Shown one piece after another: positions 24,097-33,637 of a stretch of DNA of 64,000 nt. The stretch comes from Algibacter pectinivorans (GTDB lineage Bacteria > Bacteroidota > Bacteroidia > Flavobacteriales > Flavobacteriaceae), in assembly GCF_900112595.1 (NCBI RefSeq), contig NZ_FOMI01000003.1, forward strand, positions 1 to 64,000. Direction: 5' to 3'. Positions within the stretch are counted from its first letter, which is position 1; each line of letters opens with the position of its first letter. The translations under genes and the position numbers were made by a program. A model generated the notes under the pieces. It searched no databases. It saw nothing but the letters and a program-made list of their open reading frames with translations, and was not told the DNA's origin.

Positions 24097-24882
24097 ATGA
24101 TTTCTGTTGTGATAAGAACTAAAAACCAGTCCAAAGCATTGGAGTTTTTACTGGCTAATTTAAAAAATCGCTATAATAATGATGTAGATGAGGTTATTGT
24201 AGTTGATAATCTGTCGGTGGACAACTCTAAAGAAATCGCAACCAAATACAACGCAAGATTCGAAACCATAACAAATTTTAGTTATGGAGGTAGTGCTAAC
24301 TTTTGTGCAGAAAAGGCAAATAACGAAATAATAGTTATTTTTAGTGCGCATTCTTACCCAGTAAGCCCTGATTTTTTTTCAACTATAAAAAAACAATTTG
24401 TACAAAATAAAAACTTAGCAGGTGTTAGGTGTTTACATGCAAGTAACGATTACGAAAATTATATAAACAATATATCGGCTCTACAAGACCCCAATAAATC
24501 TGGTTTAATTTTTTCTGGTTCTGCATTCAGGAAATCTATTTGGAACAAAATTAAATTTAATGAAAATGTGCCAACCTTTGAAGATAAAGATTGGACAAAA
24601 CGTGTTTTAAAAGCAGGATATGACATCGAGTTTGCTCCCGTAGTTTTTAATTATCGTGTTTCCAGAAATGACAAGCAATTGTTTTTTAGATTTAAAAACG
24701 ATTTAATTGGTAATTACCAAATATGGCATAAGGAACCAAAAATATCTAGTGTTTTTAAAGGCACGTTGGTTACCATATTAAGCGCTGTTAAAAACATGTT
24801 TGTAGCAATGTATTACGCCACGAAAAGGCTGTTATTAATTTTAAAATTCAAGTTTAATAAGCCAGAAAAATTTAACTATTAA
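24097..24882 (+). CDS. Family 2 glycosyltransferase with SAH in place of DxD
   Basis: The protein has 261 residues. The fold is clear from ISVVIRTKNQSKALEFLLAN, VIVVDNLSVDNSKEIA and YGGSANFCAEKA. The metal-binding position reads IVIFSAHSYPVSPDF near 83-97, with SAH where most GT2 enzymes have DxD. This variant is seen in a subset of GT2 proteins. FEDKDWTKRVLKAGYD near 166-181 is the acceptor motif. A hydrophobic stretch in the tail (TLVTILSAVKNMFVAMYYA) may bind the membrane. It is last in the run of five GT2 genes; a 71-nt gap follows. Confidence 0.8.
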   Translation: MISVVIRTKNQSKALEFLLANLKNRYNNDVDEVIVVDNLSVDNSKEIATKYNARFETITNFSYGGSANFCAEKANNEIIVIFSAHSYPVSPDFFSTIKKQFVQNKNLAGVRCLHASNDYENYINNISALQDPNKSGLIFSGSAFRKSIWNKIKFNENVPTFEDKDWTKRVLKAGYDIEFAPVVFNYRVSRNDKQLFFRFKNDLIGNYQIWHKEPKISSVFKGTLVTILSAVKNMFVAMYYATKRLLLILKFKFNKPEKFNY

Positions 24883-24953
24883 ATAAAGGGAAATAGACTT
24901 CAAGTTAAATTGAAAATACTGTTTTTTTTTAATTTAGTTGGCATTAATTTTAT

Positions 24954-26117
24954 ATGAAAAATATTTTAATAATTGGACCCTTTTTAGATAAGGGAGGGAG
25001 AGAGCAAGAAAGTGGTTTTATTGCCAATGTGTTATCTAAAAAATTTAAAGTTGATATAATTTCAACTGCAGATATGACTATGGCTTCCGAAATTTATAAT
25101 AGTTATAATAAAGGAAAGGTAACCTCGCTAAAAGAAATGTTATTCAAAAAAAATATGTTGTTTCGGTTTTTCTCATTAATAGCGTATGTAAAAAATAATA
25201 AGCGTAATGAAAAATTTAATTATGTAAATAATGCAATAAATAAAAGGTTAGGATATTCCAAACAAATCGTTCTTTTACTCAAGAACGTACTTTTAAAGTA
25301 CGATTTAGTTTTTATAAATGCTCAATTAACATCTAGTTTAATGAATGAAATTGTAAGTTTTTCATTTTTAAACAAAAAACCTATAGTATTTAGAACTAGT
25401 GGAGAAATATATAACTTTCAATTAAAATTGAACTATATAAACAAAGTATCTTTGTTTATACATCACTCTAATTTTAATGCATCTAAAATTAAAAATTTAA
25501 TCAAAAGTCAGGCTATAATAGACCAATGTAGTTTTATTGAAGAAAAATTATTAACCATTCCTGTACGTAATAAAATTGAGAAATTTATTATTATTGGTAG
25601 ACTAGCAAAAGATAAAGGGATAGATAATTTAATTTCTTTCTTTATTAAATATCCTAACAAATCTTTATCATTAGAGATTTATGGCGAAGGAGAAATGGGA
25701 ATTACTTTAATTAAAAAATATGAGAGTTATAAAAATATAAAATTTAAGGGGTATTTTACTCCTACTAAATTATATGAAGTTTTTGAGAATAATGAAGTGT
25801 TAATTATACCATCTTTTAATGAAGCAGGACCTTTGGTTGGTATTGAGGCAATGGCTGCTGGCAGGTTAATTCTTTCTACTAAAGTTGGTGCAATGCAGGA
25901 ACGTTTGATTAATACAAATAACGATTTTTGGTTCGATATTAGTAATTATGATACTTTTAAGCATGGAATGGATAAATTATTAAATACAAGTGAGGAAGAA
26001 CGAACTACTATAGCTAATAATTTAAGAAATAGGTATTTATCTAAATATTCCGCTAAAAACATTTCAAATAAATACATTACAACTGTTGAAGAATTTATTG
26101 GATTGGAAAACACCTAA
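24954..26117 (+). CDS. Family 4 glycosyltransferase
   Basis: This 387-residue GT-B enzyme has an N-terminal acceptor domain that opens ILIIGPFLDKGGREQESGFI with a glycine-rich loop. The C-terminal donor domain starts near 205 with FIIIGRLAKDKGIDNLISFF. The retaining signature EX7E region is SFNEAGPLVGIEAMAAGRL near 283-301. The acceptor half is unusually lysine-rich and poor in conserved blocks. It transfers a nucleotide-sugar residue in the cytoplasm; the donor is unknown. After a 71-nt upstream gap it starts a tight run of genes (5 nt to the next). Confidence 0.82.
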   Translation: MKNILIIGPFLDKGGREQESGFIANVLSKKFKVDIISTADMTMASEIYNSYNKGKVTSLKEMLFKKNMLFRFFSLIAYVKNNKRNEKFNYVNNAINKRLGYSKQIVLLLKNVLLKYDLVFINAQLTSSLMNEIVSFSFLNKKPIVFRTSGEIYNFQLKLNYINKVSLFIHHSNFNASKIKNLIKSQAIIDQCSFIEEKLLTIPVRNKIEKFIIIGRLAKDKGIDNLISFFIKYPNKSLSLEIYGEGEMGITLIKKYESYKNIKFKGYFTPTKLYEVFENNEVLIIPSFNEAGPLVGIEAMAAGRLILSTKVGAMQERLINTNNDFWFDISNYDTFKHGMDKLLNTSEEERTTIANNLRNRYLSKYSAKNISNKYITTVEEFIGLENT

Positions 26118-26122
26118 ATTAA

Positions 26123-27151
26123 ATGAGAGATTCTAATAACCCATCAAAAGAACAAATTTTATCTATAAAAGATAAAAGGCATAGGGTTATAATACCATTA
26201 TACATACCTAATGAAGTTGGATATTATAAGGATTCTTGGAAGGTTTTTGAAATTTGTTTAAGTTCCTTATTAAAATCATGCGAATCTCCTATAGCTATCT
26301 CTATAATAAGTAATGGAAGCTGCAAAATAGTAAATGATAAATTATTCAATTTATTTAAAGATGGATTAATAGATGAGTTAATTATTGAAAAAGAAACTAT
26401 AGGTAAAGTTAACAGTATTTTAAAAGCTCTTAGAACAGCAAATGAGCGTTTTATAACCATTGCAGATGCAGATGTGCTTTTTGTAAATGGATGGGAAAAA
26501 GCCATTTTAGATATCTTTAAAAACTTTCCTAAAGCGGGAGCAGTATGTCCTGTTCCGGTATTTAGAAAGCATAATAATTATACTTATAATATTTGGTTTG
26601 ATAATTTATTTTCAAAAAAATTAAAATTTACAAAAGTGGTTAATCCAGAAGCTATGTCTAAATTTGCTAATAGTCTTGGTTGGTCATATTTAGAGGATAA
26701 ATATAAAGATGTATATTTAACATTGCAGGCTACTAATGGCTTAAAAGCTATGGTTGGATGTAGTCATTTTGTAGCGACTTATAAACGGGAGGTTTTTAAT
26801 GATTTACCAAAAAATAATACACGCTATAAATTAGGAGGTGATAGTGAAGGCCTGTATTTGGATATTCCTGTTTTAAAGTACGACAGCTATAGGTTATCTA
26901 CCGTCAATAATTACGCTTATCATATGGGAAATACTCTTGAGGATTGGTTTATTACCACATATAATCAAATTTTAGAAATTCCAAAAAAGCCGATTAATGA
27001 TACTTACCCAGTTTTAAAAAAAAGCAAGGTAAAATATGTAATAAAATCTAAACTTTTTAGGAGGTTTTTAGGCTTAAATCCCTTTAAAAAGTGGTTTTAT
27101 AAAAGTAAAGGGTTGTCTAATAAGCAATTAGCTAATTTTAATATTAAATAG
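26123..27151 (+). CDS. GT-A (family 2-like) glycosyltransferase
   Basis: The protein has 342 residues. The conserved GT-A core is shifted inward: HRVIIPLYIPNEVGYY near 17, an ISNGS loop near 62, and the donor-metal site FITIADADVLFVNGW near 112-126, which is strong. KLGGDSEGLYLDIPVLKYD near 236-254 may carry the catalytic acid. It differs from ordinary GT2 proteins in having two to three non-standard inserts, so the subfamily is uncertain. The last 60 residues are basic and may bind membrane. Confidence 0.72.
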   Translation: MRDSNNPSKEQILSIKDKRHRVIIPLYIPNEVGYYKDSWKVFEICLSSLLKSCESPIAISIISNGSCKIVNDKLFNLFKDGLIDELIIEKETIGKVNSILKALRTANERFITIADADVLFVNGWEKAILDIFKNFPKAGAVCPVPVFRKHNNYTYNIWFDNLFSKKLKFTKVVNPEAMSKFANSLGWSYLEDKYKDVYLTLQATNGLKAMVGCSHFVATYKREVFNDLPKNNTRYKLGGDSEGLYLDIPVLKYDSYRLSTVNNYAYHMGNTLEDWFITTYNQILEIPKKPINDTYPVLKKSKVKYVIKSKLFRRFLGLNPFKKWFYKSKGLSNKQLANFNIK

Positions 27152-27153
27152 CA

Positions 27154-28224
27154 TTGATAACCATCGTATTAACATATAGGGATAGGGATTTAACCATTGT
27201 AAAAAAATGTTTAGATGCATTAGGGCGCCAAAGTTCATCAGGATTTAATGTCGTTTTAGTCGATTATGGTAGCCAGATAGATTTTGCCGAGGCGCTTTCA
27301 GTTTTAGTTAAAAAGTATAGTTTTATAAAGATAATACAATGTCCTGTTAATGGTCAACTTTGGAATAAAAGCAGAGCTATAAATATAGCTTTAAAACTAT
27401 GTAATACGCCTTATTTTTTAGTAGGTGATATAGATTTAGTTTTTCATCCAGACTTTATTAAAATAGCAAGTAAGCTAGCTTCAGAAAACGTTACCTATTT
27501 TAAATATAGCTTTTTATCAAAAGAAGAATCTTTAAAAGATAAAAATTTCGAAGATTACGAAATTGATTTTGAAGGCGGAAAAGAAATAACAGGAACCACC
27601 TTATTTCCTACTGAAACGCTTAAAAAAGTAAACGGCTATGATGAGTTTTACCATGGTTGGGGTGCTGAGGATACCGATATCCATCAGCGCTTAAAAACTT
27701 TTGGTTTGCATGTTAGTTTCTATGATAGCAATATTTTAGTAAAGCACCAATGGCATCCAAAAGCGTATAGAAGCAAAACGAGTTCTAGTCCGTTTCATTC
27801 TGTTTTAGAACGTGTAAATCACCACTACATGAATTTAACTATAAATAATAAGGTCATTAAAGCCAATAAAAATCAAAATTGGGGAATGCTTCCAAATAAA
27901 GAGGATTATTTGAAACTTTCGTTAAAACCAGATGTGGAAATTAATATTCAACCTATCGATTTTCATTTTTCAGCTCTATTAGCGCAGTTTAAAAACTTCA
28001 AAAATAAAGTTGTAAAAATTCAAATCAATAAAGTTAACTTTAAGCAGAAAGTATTTCAAAGTGCAAAAAAAGCTTTAAATAAGAGATATTTTAATTATTT
28101 AAAATTGGAAGATTTAAATAATTTACTGCTCGAAGAAATAATTAAAAATTATAGAAACTGTCCTTATGTATATCATTTCAATAGGGAAGCCGGAAGTATA
28201 AACTTAATTATATACTTTAATTAA
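27154..28224 (+). CDS. Family 2 glycosyltransferase with galactosyltransferase-type C-terminus, TTG start
   Basis: The protein has 356 residues. It must start at TTG 27154 because the conserved ITIVLTYRDRDLTIVKKCLD block begins there with no ATG ahead. The donor-metal motif is FLVGDIDLVFHPD near 88-100. GYDEFYHGWGAEDTDIHQRL near 165-184 is the galactosyltransferase C-terminal motif (GWGxED) found in chondroitin-synthase-type and related GT2/GT7 enzymes. About 130 further residues have no recognised domain. The next gene overlaps its stop by one base, giving translational coupling. Confidence 0.82.
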   Translation: MITIVLTYRDRDLTIVKKCLDALGRQSSSGFNVVLVDYGSQIDFAEALSVLVKKYSFIKIIQCPVNGQLWNKSRAINIALKLCNTPYFLVGDIDLVFHPDFIKIASKLASENVTYFKYSFLSKEESLKDKNFEDYEIDFEGGKEITGTTLFPTETLKKVNGYDEFYHGWGAEDTDIHQRLKTFGLHVSFYDSNILVKHQWHPKAYRSKTSSSPFHSVLERVNHHYMNLTINNKVIKANKNQNWGMLPNKEDYLKLSLKPDVEINIQPIDFHFSALLAQFKNFKNKVVKIQINKVNFKQKVFQSAKKALNKRYFNYLKLEDLNNLLLEEIIKNYRNCPYVYHFNREAGSINLIIYFN

Positions 28225-29393
28225 TGAAGATATTATTTGTTTCAATGCCTTCGTTGCACTTTTTTAGATGGGCAGAACAGCTTGAAAACTCAGGTCATGA
28301 CGTATATTGGTTCGATATTGTTGATGGGAAACAGACTAACCGTTTACCTTGGGTAAAAAAGATTAATAGCTGGAAAATCAAATGGCCAAAATTTAAAGGG
28401 CGTTATTTTATCAAACAAAAAACACCATTTTTGTATCGTTTGTTAAGACCATTAATTGAAAGAAGGCCTGAAGTGGCATTCGAAAAATTAATTATCGATT
28501 TAAAACCAGATTTAGTACATAGTTTTGCTATGCAAGTAGCTTGCGTTCCGATAATACATGTTATGGAAAAGCATCCAAATCAAAAATGGATATATTCATC
28601 CTGGGGAAGCGATTTATTCCATTTAAAGTCTGTTAAGCTTAAAGAAGAACAAGTAATAAGAGTGCTTAAGCGAGTAAATTATTTTATGTCTGATTGCTTG
28701 AGGGATTATCAAATAGCAAAAAAGTATAATTTTGAGGGTATTTATTTAGGATGTTTTCCAGGAGGTGGCGGATACGATTTTAATACCATAAATAAGTACA
28801 GCGTAATGCCAGCGGCATCTAGAAGAACTATTTTGGTAAAAGGGTACCAAGGGTCACTAGGGCGATGCATTCAAGTTTTAAAAGCTTTAAAAAACATTTG
28901 CGATAATGTAACCCAATATAAGATTATTGTATTTTCTGCGGATTCTGAAGTTATGCGTTTTTCTAACGCTTTAAAGCAAGAAACAAACTTGAATATTTCA
29001 GTTTTGGATAAAGACAAGTTTTTACCACAACAAGAGATCTTAAAATTAATGGGCAAATCTATAATATATATAGGAAGTAGTGTTTCTGATGGAATGCCAA
29101 ATACGTTATTAGAAGCTATAATAATGGGAGCCTTTCCTATACAATCTAACCCAGGAGGCGCTAGTGCTGAGGTAATAATAGATAATAAAAACGGACTCTT
29201 AATCGAGAACCCAGAAAGTACTAATGAAATTCAAAATTTAATATTAAAAGCACTAAAAAATGATGCCTTAATTGAACAAGCATTCAATTTTAATCAAAAT
29301 GAAATTAAACCCATGTACGAATATGAAACTATTAAAAATCAAGTTTTTAAAGCGTATCGGGATGCCGGAACAAAAAACATGGGAAATGAGTAA
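28224..29393 (+). CDS. Family 4 glycosyltransferase
   Basis: The product is a 389-residue GT-B enzyme. The N-terminal domain begins ILFVSMPSLHFFRWAEQLEN, and IYSSWGSDLFHLKSVK near 130-145 is a conserved acceptor-domain block in capsule GT4 proteins. The donor domain includes IYIGSSVSDGMPNTLLEAII near 285-305 with the EX7E region, then a GLLIENPEST segment. It is cytoplasmic, with unknown donor. The reading frame ends in an ATGAGTAA overlap with the next gene, the usual sign of coupled translation. Confidence 0.83.
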   Translation: MKILFVSMPSLHFFRWAEQLENSGHDVYWFDIVDGKQTNRLPWVKKINSWKIKWPKFKGRYFIKQKTPFLYRLLRPLIERRPEVAFEKLIIDLKPDLVHSFAMQVACVPIIHVMEKHPNQKWIYSSWGSDLFHLKSVKLKEEQVIRVLKRVNYFMSDCLRDYQIAKKYNFEGIYLGCFPGGGGYDFNTINKYSVMPAASRRTILVKGYQGSLGRCIQVLKALKNICDNVTQYKIIVFSADSEVMRFSNALKQETNLNISVLDKDKFLPQQEILKLMGKSIIYIGSSVSDGMPNTLLEAIIMGAFPIQSNPGGASAEVIIDNKNGLLIENPESTNEIQNLILKALKNDALIEQAFNFNQNEIKPMYEYETIKNQVFKAYRDAGTKNMGNE

Positions 29394-30009
29394 TATTATA
29401 AAAAAAGTATCCAACAAGCTTAAAAATGTTATAAACGGTTTTAAGCATAATAAGCGTTTAAAACAAAGAGAAAAAGTAAACAAATACTTAATTGAAACTA
29501 GACAAACAGATTTAAATAGGTGGAAAAAAAATAACGAATTAGATGAACTTTGGAATGAAAGAACAGCTATTCTTGGAGGATATATATCTAAGCAATCTAA
29601 AATTATAGAATTTGGGGCTGGAAACATGTTTTTAAAAACGTTTTTAAACCCAATAGATTATACTCCAACAGATATTGTAAAAAGATTTGAAGAGACTGTA
29701 GTTTGTGATTTAAATAAACCTATTATAATTGATTTGAGTAAATACGATACCGCAGTTTTAAGTGGTGTTCTTGAATATGTACATAACATTGACGCGGTTT
29801 TTGAACAATTAGAGAAAAATCATGTAAAACAAGTAGTGCTTTCTTATTGTTGCTCGGATTTAGTAAGCCTTTCTCGAGATTTGAACGGATGGTTAAGCGA
29901 TTTATCAAAAAGTGATTTACAGGAAGTTTTTAATACATATAATTACAAAGTTAAAGATTATCAAGAATGGCAAAATCAATCTATTTTTAATTTGAATTTA
30001 AACGTTTAA
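29386..30009 (+). CDS. Putative SAM-dependent methyltransferase-like protein
   Basis: The product has 207 residues from the ATG at 29386, chosen over an upstream ATG (29272) inside the preceding gene because it gives the ATGAGTAA coupling overlap. The core has IIEFGAGNMFLKTFL, which resembles methyltransferase motif I (EFGAGxG with N for the last G). YDTAVLSGVLEYVHNIDAVF near 116-135 resembles the post-II/motif III region (SGVLEYVxD). The first 60 residues are a basic helix. It could O- or N-methylate a sugar of the polymer; loss of motif-I glycine makes SAM binding less certain. Confidence 0.6.
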   Translation: MSNIIKKVSNKLKNVINGFKHNKRLKQREKVNKYLIETRQTDLNRWKKNNELDELWNERTAILGGYISKQSKIIEFGAGNMFLKTFLNPIDYTPTDIVKRFEETVVCDLNKPIIIDLSKYDTAVLSGVLEYVHNIDAVFEQLEKNHVKQVVLSYCCSDLVSLSRDLNGWLSDLSKSDLQEVFNTYNYKVKDYQEWQNQSIFNLNLNV

Positions 30010-30024
30010 ACTAGAGAAATATTA

Positions 30025-31483
30025 ATGTGTATGCATCATATTGACTCACAGGAAAATGCGAAAAATATCATAATATCACTCGAAGATAACTTTCCTGTCG
30101 ATTGTTGGACTATTGATAACATACAGGTGTGGCCTTATATAAGAATAAAATTATACTATGAGTTATTAACTATTTATGATAAAAAACAAGACGTTAAAGC
30201 TAATAAACCTTTAGCACGTTCTTCAAATAAAGTAGTAGTGTTTTTTAAAATAATAAAAGCTTTTTTCGCTTCGGAAGTTTTCTTTTTCAAATTAAAACAA
30301 AAGAAAATTTTATTTTTTGGGGCGCATTTTCATCGTGTTTTGAATGATGGAATATATTTTAATAGGTTTTACGATTCCATCATTAGCCACCATAATTTAC
30401 AGGATGATGTTTATATGGTTGAATATCAAAAAATTTATGAAAACATGTATAATCATAAAGCCTTAATAGCATTAAGTAAGCAGCTTGATAATTATAAGCT
30501 ATTATTAAAACTAACAAGAAAACAAAAAAAACAAAACGATTCAACTTGCAGAATATGATACCTTTTGCCAGCACCTTTTAAGCTATAAGCTTACCGCAGA
30601 AAACCTAGGTATTGGTATAAGTAATATTAGAAATTGGGTGTTAAAAATGCAGTCTTTAAAGGGTTTTTATTCCAGAATGTATAAAAAAACAAAACCCTCC
30701 AAAATTATTTTCTTGGGGTATTATGGTTATGATGATTTATATGCAGCTCTAATAACTGCAAATTTACTTAAAATAAATACTATAGATTTTCAGCATGGAC
30801 CACAAACCAATGTGCATATGGCATTTTCTAACTGGTCTAAAGTGCCAAATAATGGTTTCAATACTATGCCTAAGGAATTTTGGAATTGGGATGCTATTTC
30901 AAAAGCGAATATTGATGCTTGGGCAAATAAAATTGAAGGTGTTTGTGCAAAAGTAGTCGGGCAGCCTTATATTTCTTATTGGATGAATTATCAAGAAAAT
31001 AGAGCTAACTCTAACGACGAAAAAACTATAGTGTACAGTATGCAAACGTCGCCTTTGGAATTGTTTACACCAAAATTGATTAACATCATCAAAAAATCAA
31101 ATGTTAAATGGGTTTTAAGGTTGCACCCTAGAGATGATACGCGTATTGAAACTATATATAAATTTTTAATCAATCACGGAATAAGTAAAAACACCGTATT
31201 ACAAAGTGCAGTCGAAAAGCCTTTGCCTTTAGTACTTAGCAACTCCCTTTTACATGTTACAAATTATTCAGGATGCACTATTGAAGCTAAAATGATGGGT
31301 ATCGCAACATTGTTAATACATAAAGTTGGTTTAGAGATGTTTAGTGCTTATGTTGATAATAAATATGTCTATTTTTTAGATCAAAATAATGATGATTTTG
31401 AGTTGAGTTTTTTTGATTTATTTGAAAGGACTAAAAGAGAAACTAATAATTTAGAAAATACAGAAATATTTTATCCTATTTAG
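30025..31483 (+). pseudogene. Surface-carbohydrate biosynthesis protein split by a frameshift in an A8 run
   Basis: Two reading frames, 30025-30558 and one ending at 31483, make one protein of about 486 residues if a single A is removed from the run 30524-30531. The second frame reads upstream without stop through TIQLAEYDTFCQHLLSYKLT to the run, joining smoothly. The first part (FPVDCWTIDNIQVWPYIRIK) and the second (IDFQHGPQTNVHMAFSNWSK, VLRLHPRDD, VTNYSGCTIEAKMMG) match proteins of flavobacterial capsule loci with a TagF/glycosyltransferase-B-like fold. It may be a real null allele, a phase-variable gene, a programmed frameshift or a sequencing error. Flanking genes are intact. Confidence 0.75.
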
Positions 31484-31552
31484 TAGACTGATAAATACGA
31501 TATATAAAAACCTTTTATCTGATTTTTTGATTATTTCATCCGGAAAAATCGT

Positions 31553-31560
31553 ATTTTAGC
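31553..31560 (+). promoter_or_regulatory. Possible internal -7 box before the NeuA-like gene
   Basis: TATTTTAG differs from TAnnTTTG at one base. A TTG lies 22 nt upstream (31528-31530). It falls in a 110-nt gap, one of the few gaps in the locus, and would leave a 30-nt leader before 31594. This is suggestive only. Confidence 0.3.
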
Positions 31561-31593
31561 GACGTGCTATAAAATTAACATGACATTTTTTAA

Positions 31594-32748
31594 ATGAAAC
31601 AAATAGGATTTATTCCATTACGAAAGGGCTCAAAAGGTATACCTAACAAAAATAAGCGAAAAATGGTAGGAAGGCCATTATTTACTTGGGTTTTAGGAGA
31701 AGCTGTTTTTTCTAATCTTGATGAGGTTGTCGTTTATACAGATGATCAAAGTATCATTGATTTTATTACAAAAGAATATCATTGGACAAATAAAGTTAAA
31801 GCTGTTTTAAGAAGTGCAGAAAGTGCTAGCGATACAGCATCTACAGAGTTTGCAATATTAGAATATTGTGAGTCTATAAATTACAATTTTGATGTATTTT
31901 GTTTACTTCAAGCAACATCACCATTTACCCGAAAAGAAGATATAAACATTTGTTTAGAAAAATTAAATGAAGATTACGATTCTGCTTTAACGGTTGTAAA
32001 TACACATCGGTTTTTATGGGATAAAAATGGCAAAGCATTAAATTATAATCCAAAAGAAAGACCGCGCAGACAAGATTTTGAAGGTTTATTAATAGAAAAT
32101 GGTGCTGTTTATGCAACTACAAAAGATAGTTTAAAGAGTACTAAAAACAGATTAGGAAGTAATATTGCTGTTGTGCAAATGGCAGAAGATTCCTTACATG
32201 AAATAGATTCTGAAACCGATTGGACAGTTGTTGAGCAATTACTTATTGAAAGACAAAAACAAGCTAAACAATCTAAAAAAATAACACACCTTGTTTTAGA
32301 TGTTGACGGCGTTTTTACTGATGGTACAATTACTTATACAAAAGACGGCGAACATACAAAAGGCTTCGATATGCGCGATGGTATGGGTCTTGAAATATTA
32401 AGGCAATTTAATATCAAGGTTATAGTTATGACTTCAGAAAATTCAGAACTCGTAGTAAAACGCATGCAAAAACTACAAATAGAAGATGTGTTTTTGGGAG
32501 TTAAAGATAAATATACACTATTAAATAATATTATTAAAGAAGAAGACATTTCGCTTAGCAACGTAGCTTATATTGGCGATGATGTAAACGATTTAACAAA
32601 TATATGTAGCGTTGGCTGGTCTATAACACCTAATAATGCCACAGATATTGTTAAGCATAATGCAGATGTTGTGCTGTCAAAAAACTCAGGAGCTGGTGCC
32701 ATTAGAGAAGCTTGCCAATTTATAATGAATTATAATAAAAGATTTTAA
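31594..32748 (+). CDS. neuA: CMP-nonulosonate/KDN cytidylyltransferase fused to HAD phosphatase
   Basis: This is a 384-residue two-domain enzyme. Residues 1-225 are a CMP-sialate synthetase domain: IPLRKGSKGIPNKNKRKM (P-loop-like CTP site, 7-24), YTDDQSIIDF, LLQATSPFTRKEDI and ENGAVYATTK. Residues of about 230-384 are a KdsC-type HAD phosphatase: DVDGVFTDG (near 236-244), VMTSEN, a GVKDK lysine and YIGDDVNDL. The pair would dephosphorylate a 9- (or 8-) phosphorylated ulosonic acid and then load it on CMP, as in sialic acid or KDN synthesis. The next gene encodes the matching synthase. Gene symbol is by family; whether the sugar is Neu5Ac, KDN or another acid is not known. Confidence 0.88.
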   Translation: MKQIGFIPLRKGSKGIPNKNKRKMVGRPLFTWVLGEAVFSNLDEVVVYTDDQSIIDFITKEYHWTNKVKAVLRSAESASDTASTEFAILEYCESINYNFDVFCLLQATSPFTRKEDINICLEKLNEDYDSALTVVNTHRFLWDKNGKALNYNPKERPRRQDFEGLLIENGAVYATTKDSLKSTKNRLGSNIAVVQMAEDSLHEIDSETDWTVVEQLLIERQKQAKQSKKITHLVLDVDGVFTDGTITYTKDGEHTKGFDMRDGMGLEILRQFNIKVIVMTSENSELVVKRMQKLQIEDVFLGVKDKYTLLNNIIKEEDISLSNVAYIGDDVNDLTNICSVGWSITPNNATDIVKHNADVVLSKNSGAGAIREACQFIMNYNKRF

Positions 32749-32760
32749 ACCCCAAGCTTA

Positions 32761-33636
32761 ATGAATACGTATAAAAAACCATATATAATTGCAGAAATTG
32801 GTTGTAACCATAAAGGAGATATGGAGATAGCCAAAGAACTAATAAAAGTGGCTAAGATATTCTGTAATGTTGATGCCGTAAAATTTCAAAAAAGACATAA
32901 TAAAGAGTTATTAACCGAAGAGCAGTATAACCAACCACACCCAAACCCTGTTAATTCTTATGGAGATACTTATGGTGCACATAGAGAGTTTTTAGAGTTT
33001 GATGTGGACCAGCATAAAGAATTAAAAGCATATTGCGAAGAAATAGGTATTACGTATTCAACCTCGGTTTGGGATTTAACATCGGCCAAGGAAATAACAG
33101 CTTTAAATCCAGAATTTATCAAAATACCTTCTGCTTGTAATAACAATGTGGTGATGTTGGAATGGTTATGCGATAATTATAAAGGTGAAATACATATTTC
33201 TACAGGAATGACGACCAAATCTGAAATTGAAGACTTGGTAAATCTTTTCAAAAACAAAAACAGAAATAAAGATTTAGTACTTTATAATTGTACATCGGGT
33301 TACCCAGTTCCTTTTGATGATGTTTGTCTTTTGGATATTAATTTACTTAACGAAGCTTACGGGAATGATGTAAAACACATTGGGTTTTCAGGACACCATT
33401 TGGGCATTGCGGTGGATGTTGCTGCTTTTACCTTAGGAGCAAATATTATAGAAAGACATTATACTATTGATAGAACTTGGAAAGGAACAGACCATGCAGC
33501 GTCTTTAGAGCCTATGGGTTTACGTAAATTATCTAGAGATGTAAATGCAGTTTACAAAGCCTTGCAATTTAAAAATCAAGATATATTACCAATAGAGCAA
33601 GTACAACGCAATAAATTAAAAAACCAAAAAGGATAG
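32761..33636 (+). CDS. NeuB-type ulosonic acid (phosphate) synthase lacking the SAF domain
   Basis: This 291-residue TIM-barrel enzyme condenses phosphoenolpyruvate with a hexose or hexosamine (phosphate). Conserved blocks are YIIAEIGCNHKGDMEIAKEL, DAVKFQKRHNKELL, FIKIPSACNNN, HISTGMTTKSEI, YNCTSGYPVPFDDV, HIGFSGHHLG and RHYTIDRTWKGTDHAASLEP. Standard NeuB proteins have about 340-350 residues with a C-terminal SAF (antifreeze-like) domain that caps the active site of the partner subunit. This one stops just where that domain would begin (RNKLKNQKG). It lies 12 nt after the NeuA-phosphatase gene. A KDN-phosphate-synthase-type reaction is plausible but inferred. Confidence 0.85.
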   Translation: MNTYKKPYIIAEIGCNHKGDMEIAKELIKVAKIFCNVDAVKFQKRHNKELLTEEQYNQPHPNPVNSYGDTYGAHREFLEFDVDQHKELKAYCEEIGITYSTSVWDLTSAKEITALNPEFIKIPSACNNNVVMLEWLCDNYKGEIHISTGMTTKSEIEDLVNLFKNKNRNKDLVLYNCTSGYPVPFDDVCLLDINLLNEAYGNDVKHIGFSGHHLGIAVDVAAFTLGANIIERHYTIDRTWKGTDHAASLEPMGLRKLSRDVNAVYKALQFKNQDILPIEQVQRNKLKNQKG

Positions 33637-33637
33637 C

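Noticed and set aside
29272-29385. Upstream start for the methyltransferase-like gene
   Set aside because: It lies deep in the preceding gene; the ATG at 29386 gives the common ATGAGTAA overlap.
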